Shown here piece after piece: positions 9,175 to 18,132 of a DNA stretch of 64,000 nucleotides. Position 1 is the first letter of the stretch. The number at the start of each line of letters is the position of its first letter. Source of the DNA: Paludibacteraceae bacterium (GTDB lineage: Bacteria > Bacteroidota > Bacteroidia > Bacteroidales > Paludibacteraceae); contig JAFVDX010000014.1 of NCBI GenBank assembly GCA_017478225.1, positions 57,517 to 121,516 of the forward strand, written 5' to 3'. Under the pieces are notes generated by a model, which was not told the DNA's origin, ran no database searches, and saw only the letters and a program-made list of their open reading frames with translations. The position numbers were made by a program, and so were the translations under genes.

Positions 9175-9831
9175 ATGGCTTATATTGAGGTTGAAAATAT
9201 AAATCATTCTTTTGGCTCTGTAGATGTGTTGCATGATGTGAGTCTCGAGATTACTAAGGGGGAGTTAGTGAGCATTATAGGCAAGAGTGGTGCCGGTAAG
9301 ACGACTTTGCTGCAAATTATGGGTACTTTGCTTAAGCCGGATTCGGGTAGGGTGATGATAAAAGGCGAAGATGTGTATAAGATGAGCGAAAGAGCGCTGT
9401 CAGACTTCAGAAACAAACATGTTGGTTTTATTTTTCAATTTCATCAGTTGCTTCCTGAGTTTACAGCATTAGAAAATGTGCTTATGCCTGCTTATATTGG
9501 GCACATGCCGGAAAAAGATGCTCAAGCGAGGGCTAATAAGTTGTTTAATGACTTAGGTATAGCGGATAGGAAAAATCATAAACCATCTCAGTTGTCAGGA
9601 GGTGAGAAACAAAGGGTTGCTGCGGCAAGAGCAATGATTATGCAACCTGATGTGATTTTTGCAGATGAGCCTTCCGGCAGTTTGGATAGTGCTAATAGAA
9701 AAGATTTATATAAGATTCTACAATCGCTGCGTGAGCAGTTTAATCAAACTATAGTGGTTGTTACTCATGATAGTGAATTGGCTTCAATATCTGACAGAGT
9801 ATTGACCATATCAGACGGAAAAATAATTTAA
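9175..9831 (+). CDS. lolD: lipoprotein-releasing-type ABC transporter ATPase (LolD-like)
   Basis: A 218-residue ABC ATPase. Walker A is GKSGAGKT (36-43), the Q-loop is in [12 protein letters not shown], the signature is LSGGEKQ (140-146) and Walker B is [13 protein letters not shown]. The [17 protein letters not shown] stretch and short length are typical of LolD/MacB-type ATPases that extract lipoproteins from the inner membrane or drive efflux. I start at ATG 9175 because the promoter lies at 9118-9147; the frame stays open further upstream, but that would run through the promoter. No permease gene is adjacent, so the LolCE partner must be elsewhere. The transglutaminase-like gene follows after 22 bp. 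Confidence 0.85.
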   Translation: MAYIEVENINHSFGSVDVLHDVSLEITKGELVSIIGKSGAGKTTLLQIMGTLLKPDSGRVMIKGEDVYKMSERALSDFRNKHVGFIFQFHQLLPEFTALENVLMPAYIGHMPEKDAQARANKLFNDLGIADRKNHKPSQLSGGEKQRVAAARAMIMQPDVIFADEPSGSLDSANRKDLYKILQSLREQFNQTIVVVTHDSELASISDRVLTISDGKII

Positions 9832-9853
9832 CCATTACTAATCCCATACAAGT

Positions 9854-11317
9854 ATGAAAAGAATTTCGTTTTTAGTGTTATGTCTCGTGTGTGCTTTATG
9901 TGTAGGTGCACAAAATAGTTACGAGGAGTTTCGTCGTCAGCAGCAGGCGGCGTATAATAACTATAGGAAACAAGCCCAAGAGGAATGGGAGGCTTATCGT
10001 GAGAAGGCTAATAAAGAGTTTGCTAATTATATGAAGACGGCGTGGCAGAAAGCAGACCGTCAGGCTCCGATACCGATGCCTGAAAAGCCGGAACCGATAG
10101 TACAACCAAAGAAAGAAGATACTGAGGAGCCTACTATTCCGCAGGAAGTGAAAGTAATTCCTCCTGCACCTGCTCCCGAGCCGTATGTTAAGCCGGAACC
10201 TGTAATACCTGTAGAGAAGACAGAAAAAAGCAAGTCGCCTGCGACCATGTTTTTATTTTATGATACTCCTTGTTCTGTCCATTTTGACAAGTCTATGAAG
10301 TTTACGGTTGCTGATGCTACTGAAGCATCTGCATCTGCTGCATGGGAAAAATTAGCAACCAAATCTTATGATGCACTCTTGGCCGATTGTATTGGTCTTC
10401 GCGATCGTATGCATTTGAGTGATTGGGGATATATTCGTATGTTGCAAGTTATGACTGAGAGTTTTCTTGGCAATAAAAACGAGGCTATCTTGCTACAGAT
10501 GTACCTGCTTACGCAATCCGGCTACCGTGTCCGTATAGCCCGTACTGACGAGAGGTGGGTGTTGCTTGTGCCTTTTACAACGGATATTTATAACTATTCG
10601 TTCATTCAAAAGGGTGGCGTGAAATACTATGTGATTGATAAGGCTGAAGGCCGACGCCAATTCTTTGTCTTTGACAGAGAATTTCCTAATGAAAAGACTG
10701 CTTCGGTTCGTATGTCTCAGGCACCGGTTTTGGCACAATCTGCAACCAGACCACGAACATTACAGTCGAAGAAATATCCTGAGATAAAATTAACCCTTGC
10801 TGAAAATCAGAACCTCATAGATTTTTATAATGACTATCCTGTAAGTAGCGATTGGAATTATTATTCTAATGCTTCTATTAGTCCTGATGTAAAGAAGACC
10901 TTGTATGCTACTCTTAAACCCCTTTTGCAAGGTAAGGATAAGAAAACTGCTGCTAATATGTTGCTTAATTTCGTTCAAACGGCATTTGAATACAAAACCG
11001 ACCAACAACAATTTGGCTATGAGCGACCATTGTTTGCAGACGAGACGCTCTATTATCCTTTCTGCGACTGTGAGGATAGGTCTATATTCTATTCTATCCT
11101 TGTCAAAGAGTTGCTTGATTTGGATGTTGTGTTGCTCAACTATCCGGAACATTTGGCAACGGCAGTGTGCTTCCCTGATGGGCAAGCCTATGGTAGTTTC
11201 TTGAACTATAACAAAAAGAAATATACGGTATGTGACCCGACTTATATAGGTTCGTCGGTAGGAGACTGCATGCCGCAGTATAAAACTACTCAACCGACAA
11301 TTGTAAAGATAGACTGA
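9854..11317 (+). CDS. exported transglutaminase-like protein
   Basis: A 487-residue protein with a signal peptide (about 1-19, ending VGAQ). A strongly charged coiled-coil-like stretch rich in Gln, Glu, Arg and Ala follows (20-70), then a Pro/Glu-rich linker (75-130), then a globular region. The C-terminal part has a plausible transglutaminase/papain-like triad: Cys in FCDCEDRS near 403, His in YPEHLATAV near 432, and Asp in VCDPTYIG near 460. Such periplasmic proteins are peptidases or amidases of unclear substrate in Bacteroidota. Family placement rests on the triad spacing, so substrate and activity are unknown. It is co-transcribed with lolD. Confidence 0.75.
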   Translation: MKRISFLVLCLVCALCVGAQNSYEEFRRQQQAAYNNYRKQAQEEWEAYREKANKEFANYMKTAWQKADRQAPIPMPEKPEPIVQPKKEDTEEPTIPQEVKVIPPAPAPEPYVKPEPVIPVEKTEKSKSPATMFLFYDTPCSVHFDKSMKFTVADATEASASAAWEKLATKSYDALLADCIGLRDRMHLSDWGYIRMLQVMTESFLGNKNEAILLQMYLLTQSGYRVRIARTDERWVLLVPFTTDIYNYSFIQKGGVKYYVIDKAEGRRQFFVFDREFPNEKTASVRMSQAPVLAQSATRPRTLQSKKYPEIKLTLAENQNLIDFYNDYPVSSDWNYYSNASISPDVKKTLYATLKPLLQGKDKKTAANMLLNFVQTAFEYKTDQQQFGYERPLFADETLYYPFCDCEDRSIFYSILVKELLDLDVVLLNYPEHLATAVCFPDGQAYGSFLNYNKKKYTVCDPTYIGSSVGDCMPQYKTTQPTIVKID

Positions 11318-11350
11318 TAATTATATCAGTTACTTAAGTAAATGTGAAAT

Positions 11351-11384
11351 AAGACAATTGCTTGAATTTATCATTTGTCTTTTT
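11351..11384 (+). terminator. probable terminator of the lolD operon
   Basis: Arms AAGACAA (11351-11357) and TTGTCTT (11375-11381) with further T residues following. The stem is short, so efficiency is uncertain. Confidence 0.5.
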
Positions 11385-11447
11385 GCAGCATTATTGGAAT
11401 GTGGTAGTCCTCACCAGTTAATAAAATAATAAAACCAATCTAATACC

Positions 11448-12047
11448 ATGATCACATTAGGACATTTTGACTTAATGCAAATTGCGAGTGCGTTTATTGT
11501 ACTCTTTGCTATTATTGACCCGTTCGGCAATTTGCCGATAGTACTTGCTCTTGAAGAAAAAGGCGAAAAAATTATTCCGTGGAAAGTAGTAATTGTTGCT
11601 CTTGGAATAATGTTAGCGTTCTTGTTTGGAGGCGAATGGATACTTAATTTTTTGAGTGTAGATATCAAATCGTTTGCTGCGGCAGGTGCTATAATTCTTT
11701 TCCTAATGGCTCTGGAAATGGTGTGTGATATTGAGATATTCAAGAATAATGGTCCTGAGGGCAGTGGTTCGATTGTTCCGTTGGCTTTCCCGCTTTTCGC
11801 AGGCCCCGGTGTGTTTACTGCTTTGGTGGCACTGCAAGCAGAATATGATTCAATAAATATTATTTCGGCTCTGCTTTTGAATATGATATTTGTATATGTT
11901 GAACTTAAATCTACCAAACTAATTCAGAAGTGGTTTGGTGAGGGAGGCATATATATTATTAGGAAATTTTTTGGAATAGTATTGCTTGCAATTGCTGTGA
12001 AACTTTTCACTTCCAACATAGCCAGTCTTGTGCATTTAGCGCAATAA
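11448..12047 (+). CDS. MarC-family integral membrane protein
   Basis: A 199-residue protein with about six membrane helices. The family motif AIIDPFGNLPIVLAL sits in the first helix (residues 20-36), and FPLFAGPGVFTALVALQ appears near 111-128. MarC/UPF0056 proteins are inner-membrane proteins of uncertain function; the old link to multiple antibiotic resistance was not upheld. No strong promoter is visible in the short gap after the upstream terminator. queG begins only nine bases downstream, so the two are likely co-transcribed. Confidence 0.88.
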   Translation: MITLGHFDLMQIASAFIVLFAIIDPFGNLPIVLALEEKGEKIIPWKVVIVALGIMLAFLFGGEWILNFLSVDIKSFAAAGAIILFLMALEMVCDIEIFKNNGPEGSGSIVPLAFPLFAGPGVFTALVALQAEYDSINIISALLLNMIFVYVELKSTKLIQKWFGEGGIYIIRKFFGIVLLAIAVKLFTSNIASLVHLAQ

Positions 12048-12056
12048 TAAGCCGAT

Positions 12057-12944
12057 ATGTTGCTTACATTAGATAAACTTAAGGACTTAGCCCTTGCTGC
12101 CGGATTTGATGATTGCGGTGCAGCAAGGGCTGTTCGTTTAGACTCTGATGCTCTTTTGCTTGAAAAGTGGTTGAAAGCGCAGAATAATGGTTCGATGCAA
12201 TATATGCAGCAAAATTTTGAGAAAAGAGTTGATCCGAGAGTACTTGTGCCTGGGTGTAAGACTGTGATAGTTGTTCTGAAAAATTACTTTACCGGCAGTT
12301 GGCAAGAAACGGATGCTCCATATATAGCCCAAAGTGGATTGTCGAAAGAAGACTATCATTTTGTGATGAAAACGAAATTATATGCGCTTGAAGAAGCAAT
12401 TACCAGTTATTTTGGGTGTGAGGTTTTTTCATCTACTCACCAACATCTTTTTTGTGATTCCGCACCCGTTCTTGAGCGTAGATGGGCGCAAAGAGCAGGA
12501 TTAGGTCAAATAGGGAAAAACAAACAATTTATTCATCCTTGCTTAGGCTCATTTGTTCATATAGGGGTGTTGATGATGAATATTGATATGGAGCAATATA
12601 GTGAGCCTTCTGCTGAAGATATTTGTGTGGGTTGTGATTTGTGTGTCAAAGCATGCCCTACAGGGGCTTTAAGAGGTGAGATGTTCGATGCACGGAAATG
12701 TGTTTCATATCTGACTATTGAAAGAAAAGAACCGCTTGAAGAAAAATTCAAGGCCGTGGTGAAAGGCTCTTTATATGGTTGCGATACATGTGCAAGAGTA
12801 TGTCCTTATAACAAAAATATACTACCTACAACTGATATTGAGTTGACTGCAGACTCCCGCTTGCTGCAGATGAGCAAAGATGACTGGGATTCCACATCGC
12901 GAAGACAACGGATAAAACTGCTGAGGCGATTGGCAAAAGAGTAG
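12057..12944 (+). CDS. queG: epoxyqueuosine reductase QueG
   Basis: A 295-residue cobalamin-dependent iron-sulfur enzyme that performs the last step of queuosine synthesis, reducing epoxyqueuosine to queuosine in tRNA. Two [4Fe-4S] motifs are visible: CVGCDLCVKACP from about residue 191 and CDTCARVCP from about 242. The family motif WAQRAGLGQIGKN lies in the middle. It is shorter than proteobacterial QueG, which carries an extra C-terminal extension, as is usual in Bacteroidota. queA, encoding the preceding pathway step, lies at 54.4 kb. Confidence 0.93.
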   Translation: MLLTLDKLKDLALAAGFDDCGAARAVRLDSDALLLEKWLKAQNNGSMQYMQQNFEKRVDPRVLVPGCKTVIVVLKNYFTGSWQETDAPYIAQSGLSKEDYHFVMKTKLYALEEAITSYFGCEVFSSTHQHLFCDSAPVLERRWAQRAGLGQIGKNKQFIHPCLGSFVHIGVLMMNIDMEQYSEPSAEDICVGCDLCVKACPTGALRGEMFDARKCVSYLTIERKEPLEEKFKAVVKGSLYGCDTCARVCPYNKNILPTTDIELTADSRLLQMSKDDWDSTSRRQRIKLLRRLAKE

Positions 12945-13032
12945 AAAAAGGTGGTTCTGAATATAAACCTTACAATTTGAATTATAAGTCAGAGATTTGT
13001 TAAATTATTGTGAATTATGGATATAAAAATTT

Positions 13033-13060
13033 AAGGATATAAGGATATAAGGATATAAGG
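13033..13060. repeat. 8-bp tandem repeat AAGGATAT
   Basis: Three complete copies and one half copy in direct tandem. The copies are identical, so the array is likely variable between strains. Confidence 0.8.
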
Positions 13061-13194
13061 GAGGATTGTATCCATCATAAAAGAAGAAAAGTGATAACAG
13101 AATATATGTAAGAAAGAAGAATAATGGAAAGGTTGCATAATATGCCTGACAATGAACTCAGATATATAACCCGATTCAATATGGCGCAATTGAG

Positions 13195-13235
13195 GAAAAA
13201 AAACACCAGTCTGCTTTTCTCCAAGCAGGCTGGTG
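13195..13235 (-). terminator. strong intrinsic terminator of the lipoprotein pair
   Basis: On the minus strand CACCAGCCTGCTT pairs with AAGCAGACTGGTG (one mismatch each side) around a six-base loop, followed by seven T. Confidence 0.85.
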
Positions 13236-13265
13236 AATATCTTAAATCTTAAATGATGCACAGAT

Positions 13266-13778
13266 TTATGGATTTTCTATTAAGCGAACAGAACAACCAA
13301 TGTATTGATAGTCATCATAATCAAAATATATAAATTCGCTCGAATTAATTCGTAGATACATGAACCTCCAGCCCAGTGGAGCCTCTCCTTTGTCGGAAGA
13401 CCAATAACCACCTCTTTCCCCTGCACCTAAATACCCCTTGCCCATATCCATTCCTTCAGCATGCAGAATGATGGACTTTCCATTGGGTCCTACTATTTCG
13501 TACCCAACTGAGTCTTTCCAAGTCCATGTACATTCGTCCTTTAGTTCAAGCCACTGTGCATTAGTAGGGATATTTTCTTCAAATAGTCTTATCGCCTCAG
13601 CGTAACGATATAATCCATTGCTTTCGCTTGATTTAGTTTCATTGATTGTATTCCACTTTGTTCCAGAAGGTAGTCCTAAATCAATATACTCACCTTTGAC
13701 TGTGGAATTACTAGGTTCATTATTTTCACAAGCAGTGAAGCATAATGCTGCGATAAATATATACAATATTTTCTTCAT
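13266..13778 (-). CDS. FISUMP-like lipoprotein
   Basis: A 170-residue lipoprotein. I start at the ATG at 13778 because MKKILYIFIAALCFTAC is a clean lipoprotein signal with a lipobox ending at Cys17; the frame is open 18 codons further up. The mature part begins with YIDLGLPSGTKWNTIN and ends with a YWSSDKG...CSVRLIE region, the hallmark of the Fibrobacter-succinogenes major paralogous domain, a C-type-lectin-like surface fold common in Bacteroidota. Function is unknown; surface exposure is likely but not shown. It is the second gene of an operon, 50 bp after the other lipoprotein, and ends at the strong terminator. Confidence 0.75.
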   Translation of the reverse strand: MKKILYIFIAALCFTACENNEPSNSTVKGEYIDLGLPSGTKWNTINETKSSESNGLYRYAEAIRLFEENIPTNAQWLELKDECTWTWKDSVGYEIVGPNGKSIILHAEGMDMGKGYLGAGERGGYWSSDKGEAPLGWRFMYLRINSSEFIYFDYDDYQYIGCSVRLIENP

Positions 13779-13828
13779 AATTTTAATTGTTTTTCCCCTT
13801 CTTATACCTTTAGGGATTGGCAAAAATA

Positions 13829-14275
13829 TCAATTTACAGAGAATATATTTCCACTATAATTTTTTCGAGTATTATCACTCTTTTGCTTGCCATAAGACCA
13901 ACTGGAATAGGTGCATGTTCCGCCCCAAATACCTGTGCTTTCTGTGACAAAAGTAAGTGTAACCTCCCATGTTTCATCTAATGCAAAGGGTTGTGATCTG
14001 TCTGATTCGTACCAAGAGAAAGAAATTTTGGCTTCATCAGCAGAAATCTTTCTGTAAGAAATATTTCTCACATTAGTCGCTTGCCCCGAATTACCGACCC
14101 AAATAACTCCTGAGGAATTAGAAGTGAAATCAATCGTTCGACTTGCTCCGGAAAGGGTGATGCTTTTACCAGAGACATTGTTCGGTGCTAATCCGGAAGA
14201 GGTTGTGCTCTCGCAAGAAGCCAATAGACACGCTCCACATAAAAGAGCGAAGAATACAAATAATTGTTTTCTCAT
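13829..14275 (-). CDS. lipoprotein of unknown function
   Basis: A 148-residue protein starting at the ATG at 14275 (MRKQLFVFFALLCGACLLASC), with a lipobox ending in Cys21. The mature region is Ser/Thr/Asn-rich and probably all-beta (KSITLSGASRTIDFTS, ALDETWEVTLTFVTE), resembling an immunoglobulin-like or lectin sandwich. I recognise no named domain. It heads the operon with the FISUMP-like lipoprotein and has an exceptionally long folded leader upstream. Possible roles include surface adhesion or glycan binding, but nothing in the sequence decides this. Confidence 0.65.
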   Translation of the reverse strand: MRKQLFVFFALLCGACLLASCESTTSSGLAPNNVSGKSITLSGASRTIDFTSNSSGVIWVGNSGQATNVRNISYRKISADEAKISFSWYESDRSQPFALDETWEVTLTFVTESTGIWGGTCTYSSWSYGKQKSDNTRKNYSGNIFSVN

Positions 14276-14289
14276 TTTGTAGATAAATA

Positions 14290-14746
14290 TTATAAGGTTA
14301 TGCCTACTCACTCACGGCTTTTCGGCAAACTCCGTTGAGTACCATGAATCTTCGACGAGGCACATAAAAAGCGCGGTACTTCGTATCGCTTCCATTGGTA
14401 CCTTAAGGAATTCTGGACTACCTGTACAAACCAATCTCTACCGAACAAAGCCCACGCTGAAAACGTGAGCATTGTGCTTTGTTCTCGGTTTGTACTCTTA
14501 AAAGTGTCCAGTTTCTAAGGTACCAAGTTTCAGCGCAACGCTATAATTTATGTATATTGCCTTTTAATTGTTATGTTTCATAGGCATTTGATGTTTTCGA
14601 TATTTATTGTTTGCAATAGATTACACATACGATATATCTTTATCGAAAAAGATTATACTTATTGTGTCAATGGTAAAGAATTGTTCCGACACCAACTCCA
14701 TTCATCTGTAAAAGCATGTTTATCCATAGTGTGTAATAATACAAAT
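14290..14746 (-). promoter_or_regulatory. long structured 5' leader RNA upstream of the lipoprotein operon
   Basis: From the promoter at 14754-14785 to the first start codon is about 470 nt. The proximal part (about 14359-14557) is one long imperfect inverted repeat. Nested arms GGTACC/GGTACC, CTGGAC/GTCCAG, GTACAAACC/GGTTTGTAC and GAACAAAGC/GCTTTGTTC close on a CACG/CGTG hairpin, and further pairing extends outward through CGCTTCC/TTTCAGCG. Nearer the gene, TGCCT/AGGCA and TACTCAACGG/CCGTGAGTGAGTA form a second stem (14307-14365). A 22-codon frame (MDKHAFTDEW...) lies in the distal part. This could be a cis-regulator, a long-hairpin sRNA of 6S type, or a decayed mobile element. Confidence 0.55.
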
Positions 14747-14753
14747 CACGCTG

Positions 14754-14785
14754 CAAATGTACGACTTCTTTTGCGAATGACCAAA
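14754..14785 (-). promoter_or_regulatory. promoter of the lipoprotein operon
   Basis: Minus strand: TTTG (14782-14785), a 20-bp spacer and TACATTTG (14754-14761). This is the only good promoter between the antiporter gene and the lipoproteins. The remaining gap to 14958 holds nothing I can support. Confidence 0.65.
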
Positions 14786-14958
14786 AGAATGTTGCTTTTT
14801 CGATGCTAAATGTCTTTTACTGACTTGTTATTGCGCGCCCAAGATAAAGTGGTGTACAATTACAAGTGACTGTTTTTAGTTAGTCGTATCTTGATTATTT
14901 TTTAAGTGATAGATTTAGGAATATATTTGCTTTGTTAAAATTGTATTTTGAGTTATAT

Positions 14959-16614
14959 TTACTCAGGTTTAGAGATATTATTTTTTTTCTTGAGCTGTTT
15001 CTTTGCTAACTTTATTGCTTTTCTTCTTTTTTGTTTTATTTTGTGGTTTTCACGAATCATATTTATAAATTCTCGCGTGAAATCTATAGTGTCATCTAAG
15101 AATTTAGGCTTTTTTTCTTGTCTATTATCTTCTATTTGTTGATATGTAGCCTGAAGAGTTTGCTCATTGTCGGTAATTACGAGCAAGTTGTCGCCTTCTT
15201 GTAATATACTTTTGCCTGTAGGTACAAAAAACTGTGTTCCCCGTTTAACCATAATAACCAATGTGTTTTGCGGAAATCCCATATCCATAAGTCTTGAGCC
15301 ATGTTCAAGCATGTCAGCCGAGATGTTGATTTCCGTTGCCACAGACTTGATTTCTTCAGGCAAGTCAATATCAAAACTCTCTACTTTTTTTAGTTGTGGT
15401 TCGTTGGCATCAGCCATTCCGAGCCATTTAGCCATTTTGGTAAGCGACATACCTTGAACAAGAAGTGAAACCAAGGTGCATAAGAATACTACATTAAAAA
15501 TGAGTCGTGCATTAGGCACATTTTCGGCAAGACATAATATAGAAAATAAGATTGGCGAGGCGCCTTTTAGCCCTACCCAACTGACAAATGTAAGAGCCTT
15601 AAATGGTAGTTTGCGGAAAGGTGTGAGCGAGAGAAATACTGAAATAGGACGGGAAATAAATATCATTATTCCGCTTGCAGCGAAACCGAGTGCAAGTACT
15701 CGTTTGTCTATCAGTTCATGAGGAGTTACAAGCAGTCCTAAAGTTAAAAACATGGTAAGTTGGCTCAGCCAAGTGATACCATCAAGGAAATTAACCGTAC
15801 TGCGTTTGTGTGCGAACTTGCTGTTTCCAAACACTAAGCCACCGATATATACCGCCAAGAAAGCATTGCCTTTAGTGAAACTTGTTACGGCAAAGATAAA
15901 GATACATGAAGTAAGGACCAAAATGGGGTAAAGGCTTTCGTTAGAGATGTTTACTTTATTCATCAGCCAAACAAGAAATTTACCGGCCAGAAATCCTAAT
16001 AGCAAGCCTATAACAAGTTGTGAGAGCACATCAAATATTAACAACCATACATTGGGATGTCCGCCGGCAGTAACAACAGATATCATAAGTATGGTTAGTA
16101 CAGATGCCATAGGGTCGTTGCTTCCGCTTTCTAATTCAAGCAATGGCTTAAGATTATGTTTGAGTTTGATATTTTGTCCGCGTAGAATAGAGAACACTGA
16201 AGCCGAGTCGGTTGATGCCATCGTTGCAGCCATAAGCAATGATGTACCTAATGCTAACTCTATTCCTGCATGAGTAAATGAGATGAGTAACCATATCAAA
16301 AGACCGGTAATGACGGCGGTCAGAAGTACACCTATAGTAGAAAGAACAATACCTTCTTTAACTACAGGTTGAATTTCTCGGAACTTAGTGTCCATACCGC
16401 CAGAAAAAAGTATAATGCTAAGTCCAATAGAGCCAATAGCCTCTGCTAAACCGATATTGTCGAATTTAATACCTATTCCGTCGGTACCAAAGAGCATACC
16501 TACTATCAAAAATAAGAGTAGCGATGGTACACCAAATTTGCTACTTACTTTGTCTGATAATATACTGGCAAAAAATAATAAAGATAAGGTCAATAAGAAA
16601 AATTCTACTTCCAT
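14959..16614 (-). CDS. potassium/proton antiporter, NhaP2/CPA type with TrkA-C domain
   Basis: A 551-residue membrane protein. The first ~385 residues contain about twelve helices of a cation/proton exchanger, including a STDSASVFSILRG motif near 134-147 and LELESGSNDPMA near 158, both typical of NhaP2/CvrA-like carriers. Residues ~405-485 match a TrkA-C (RCK_C) ligand-binding domain (IKSVATEINISADMLEHGSRL...DNLLVITDN), and a basic tail follows. It probably exports K+ or Na+ in exchange for protons at the inner membrane and is gated through the C-domain. It is monocistronic. Confidence 0.85.
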   Translation of the reverse strand: MEVEFFLLTLSLLFFASILSDKVSSKFGVPSLLLFLIVGMLFGTDGIGIKFDNIGLAEAIGSIGLSIILFSGGMDTKFREIQPVVKEGIVLSTIGVLLTAVITGLLIWLLISFTHAGIELALGTSLLMAATMASTDSASVFSILRGQNIKLKHNLKPLLELESGSNDPMASVLTILMISVVTAGGHPNVWLLIFDVLSQLVIGLLLGFLAGKFLVWLMNKVNISNESLYPILVLTSCIFIFAVTSFTKGNAFLAVYIGGLVFGNSKFAHKRSTVNFLDGITWLSQLTMFLTLGLLVTPHELIDKRVLALGFAASGIMIFISRPISVFLSLTPFRKLPFKALTFVSWVGLKGASPILFSILCLAENVPNARLIFNVVFLCTLVSLLVQGMSLTKMAKWLGMADANEPQLKKVESFDIDLPEEIKSVATEINISADMLEHGSRLMDMGFPQNTLVIMVKRGTQFFVPTGKSILQEGDNLLVITDNEQTLQATYQQIEDNRQEKKPKFLDDTIDFTREFINMIRENHKIKQKRRKAIKLAKKQLKKKNNISKPE

Positions 16615-16695
16615 TTTGTTTTATTATTTTACTAAAGTTTCCCACATCAGGTTATTAGTGAATTCTATATTTGTTGATTGTACGCTAATTAAACA

Positions 16696-16740
16696 AATTG
16701 AACGAATTATTCTAATTATTCTGAGTGTTCTGATTAAACG
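16696..16740. repeat. degenerate 9-bp tandem array (AATTATTCT-type unit)
   Basis: Five consecutive 9-bp units: AATTGAACG, AATTATTCT, AATTATTCT, GAGTGTTCT, GATTAAACG. The reverse complement of 16720-16736 (TTAATCAGAACACTCA core) reappears near 56906-56921. It lies between the antiporter and rlmI genes. A separate repeat of TACTCAAAAT at 16781-16806 probably belongs to the rlmI 3' end. Confidence 0.55.
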
Positions 16741-16843
16741 AAAAACTTCGTTTCCTTTTTAGTTCGTCAAAAAATACCCAAAATTACTCAAAATTACTCA
16801 AAATTGAGTTTTATTATCTCTTATGTGAGAAAGTTTAGTTATT

Positions 16844-18061
16844 TTATTCTACATATAGAACCAATCCTTTGAGATATTCTCCTTCGGGATGGTAGATGCT
16901 TATAGGGTGGTCTTTTGGTTGGTGCAGTTGATGCAGTATTTTTACTTTACGTTTTGATATGGCTGCGGCTGAAAATACAGCCAAGCGAAACATCTCTTTG
17001 TCGATGGCTTGCGAGCAAGAGAATGTAAATAGTATTCCGCCGCTTGCTATTTTTTCAAACGCTTTGGCATTAAGGCGTTTGTAGCCTTGAAGTGCGTTCT
17101 TTATCGCACTACGGTGTTTGGCGAAGGCTGGTGGGTCAAGAATAATTAAGTCGTATGCATTTTCAGCGCCTTTACCAGGAATATTATCCAGGAAACGAAA
17201 AGCATCTTCTCCAAATGATTTATAATTAGTTTTATCAGGGAAATTCTGATAGATGTTTTTGTTAACCAAATCAACAGCAATTTGAGAACTATCTACAGAA
17301 TGAACTTCTTTTGCTCCTCCTCGGATTGCATATACTGAAAATCCGCCGGTATAGCAAAACATATTAAGCACTCTTTTGTTCAAAGAGTATTGTTCCACTA
17401 ATGATCGATTTTCTCTTTGGTCAACGAAAAATCCTGTTTTTTGTCCATTGAGCCAGTCAATAGAGAATTTCAAACCATTCTCTGTGCCGATATATTCTTT
17501 GGCATCTTCTTGGGGCAGAATAAGCCATCCATCATGTATGTCATTGAAGTTCTTTTTCAAAGGTAGAGTCCCTTCTGACTTATAATATACATTATTAACC
17601 TCTTTTACTGCTTTTATTATTGCATTAGCGATAGTTCGTCTATCTATGTGCATTCCGGCACTATGTGCTTGAACAACCGCAGTGTCGTTATATACATCCA
17701 CAATCAGTCCCGGCAGAAAATCGCCCTCGCCATGAATAAGTCTGTATGTATCATTTCTTTCTTTACCTTCTTGATAACGGACTAAACCTAATTGGCAACG
17801 CATCTTGTAGGCGTTGAAAATACGATTATAGTAGAAATTGATATCTATAGAAGTTTCTTGAAAATCAAGTATGCGAACGCTGATACTTCCTTCTTGCCAA
17901 TGCCCCACTCCGAGTGTTTGACCATCAAGAGTGGCAACTCTAACTACTTCACCCTCTTTAGGGCTTCCGTCAATTTTGGCGATTGCGCCTGAGAACACCC
18001 ATGGATGAAACCTTAATAGAGACTCTTCTTTGTGATTTTTCAGATATATAGTTGTCATCAT
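16844..18061 (-). CDS. rlmI: 23S rRNA cytosine-C5 methyltransferase, RlmI type
   Basis: A 405-residue class I SAM-dependent methyltransferase. It has an N-terminal PUA domain (IYLKNHKEESLLRFHPWVFSGAI), an EEHUD-like middle domain, and a Rossmann domain with VLNMFCYTGGFSVYA as the SAM loop and DLIILDPPAFAKH as the catalytic DPP motif. The Cys in FTFSCSQ completes the m5C signature. It should methylate C1962 of 23S rRNA. The second codon is also ATG, so the start may be three bases later. It has its own promoter at 18097-18128. Confidence 0.9.
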   Translation of the reverse strand: MMTTIYLKNHKEESLLRFHPWVFSGAIAKIDGSPKEGEVVRVATLDGQTLGVGHWQEGSISVRILDFQETSIDINFYYNRIFNAYKMRCQLGLVRYQEGKERNDTYRLIHGEGDFLPGLIVDVYNDTAVVQAHSAGMHIDRRTIANAIIKAVKEVNNVYYKSEGTLPLKKNFNDIHDGWLILPQEDAKEYIGTENGLKFSIDWLNGQKTGFFVDQRENRSLVEQYSLNKRVLNMFCYTGGFSVYAIRGGAKEVHSVDSSQIAVDLVNKNIYQNFPDKTNYKSFGEDAFRFLDNIPGKGAENAYDLIILDPPAFAKHRSAIKNALQGYKRLNAKAFEKIASGGILFTFSCSQAIDKEMFRLAVFSAAAISKRKVKILHQLHQPKDHPISIYHPEGEYLKGLVLYVE

Positions 18062-18096
18062 ATTATTATCATAATTAGCGGTAATTACAATTCCTG

Positions 18097-18128
18097 CAAA
18101 AGTACTTCTTTTTTATTAACTGCACAAA
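18097..18128 (-). promoter_or_regulatory. rlmI promoter
   Basis: Minus strand: TTTG (18125-18128), a 20-bp spacer and TACTTTTG (18097-18104). It lies just past the end of umuC. Confidence 0.75.
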
Positions 18129-18132
18129 AGTT

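Larger units (their letters stand above)
12945..13265. other. gap between queG and lipoprotein gene
   Basis: This 321-bp gap contains no supportable gene. It holds an 8-bp tandem repeat (13033-13060, unit AAGGATAT, 3.5 copies) and the minus-strand terminator of the lipoprotein operon. No obvious terminator for queG is visible. Confidence 0.6.
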
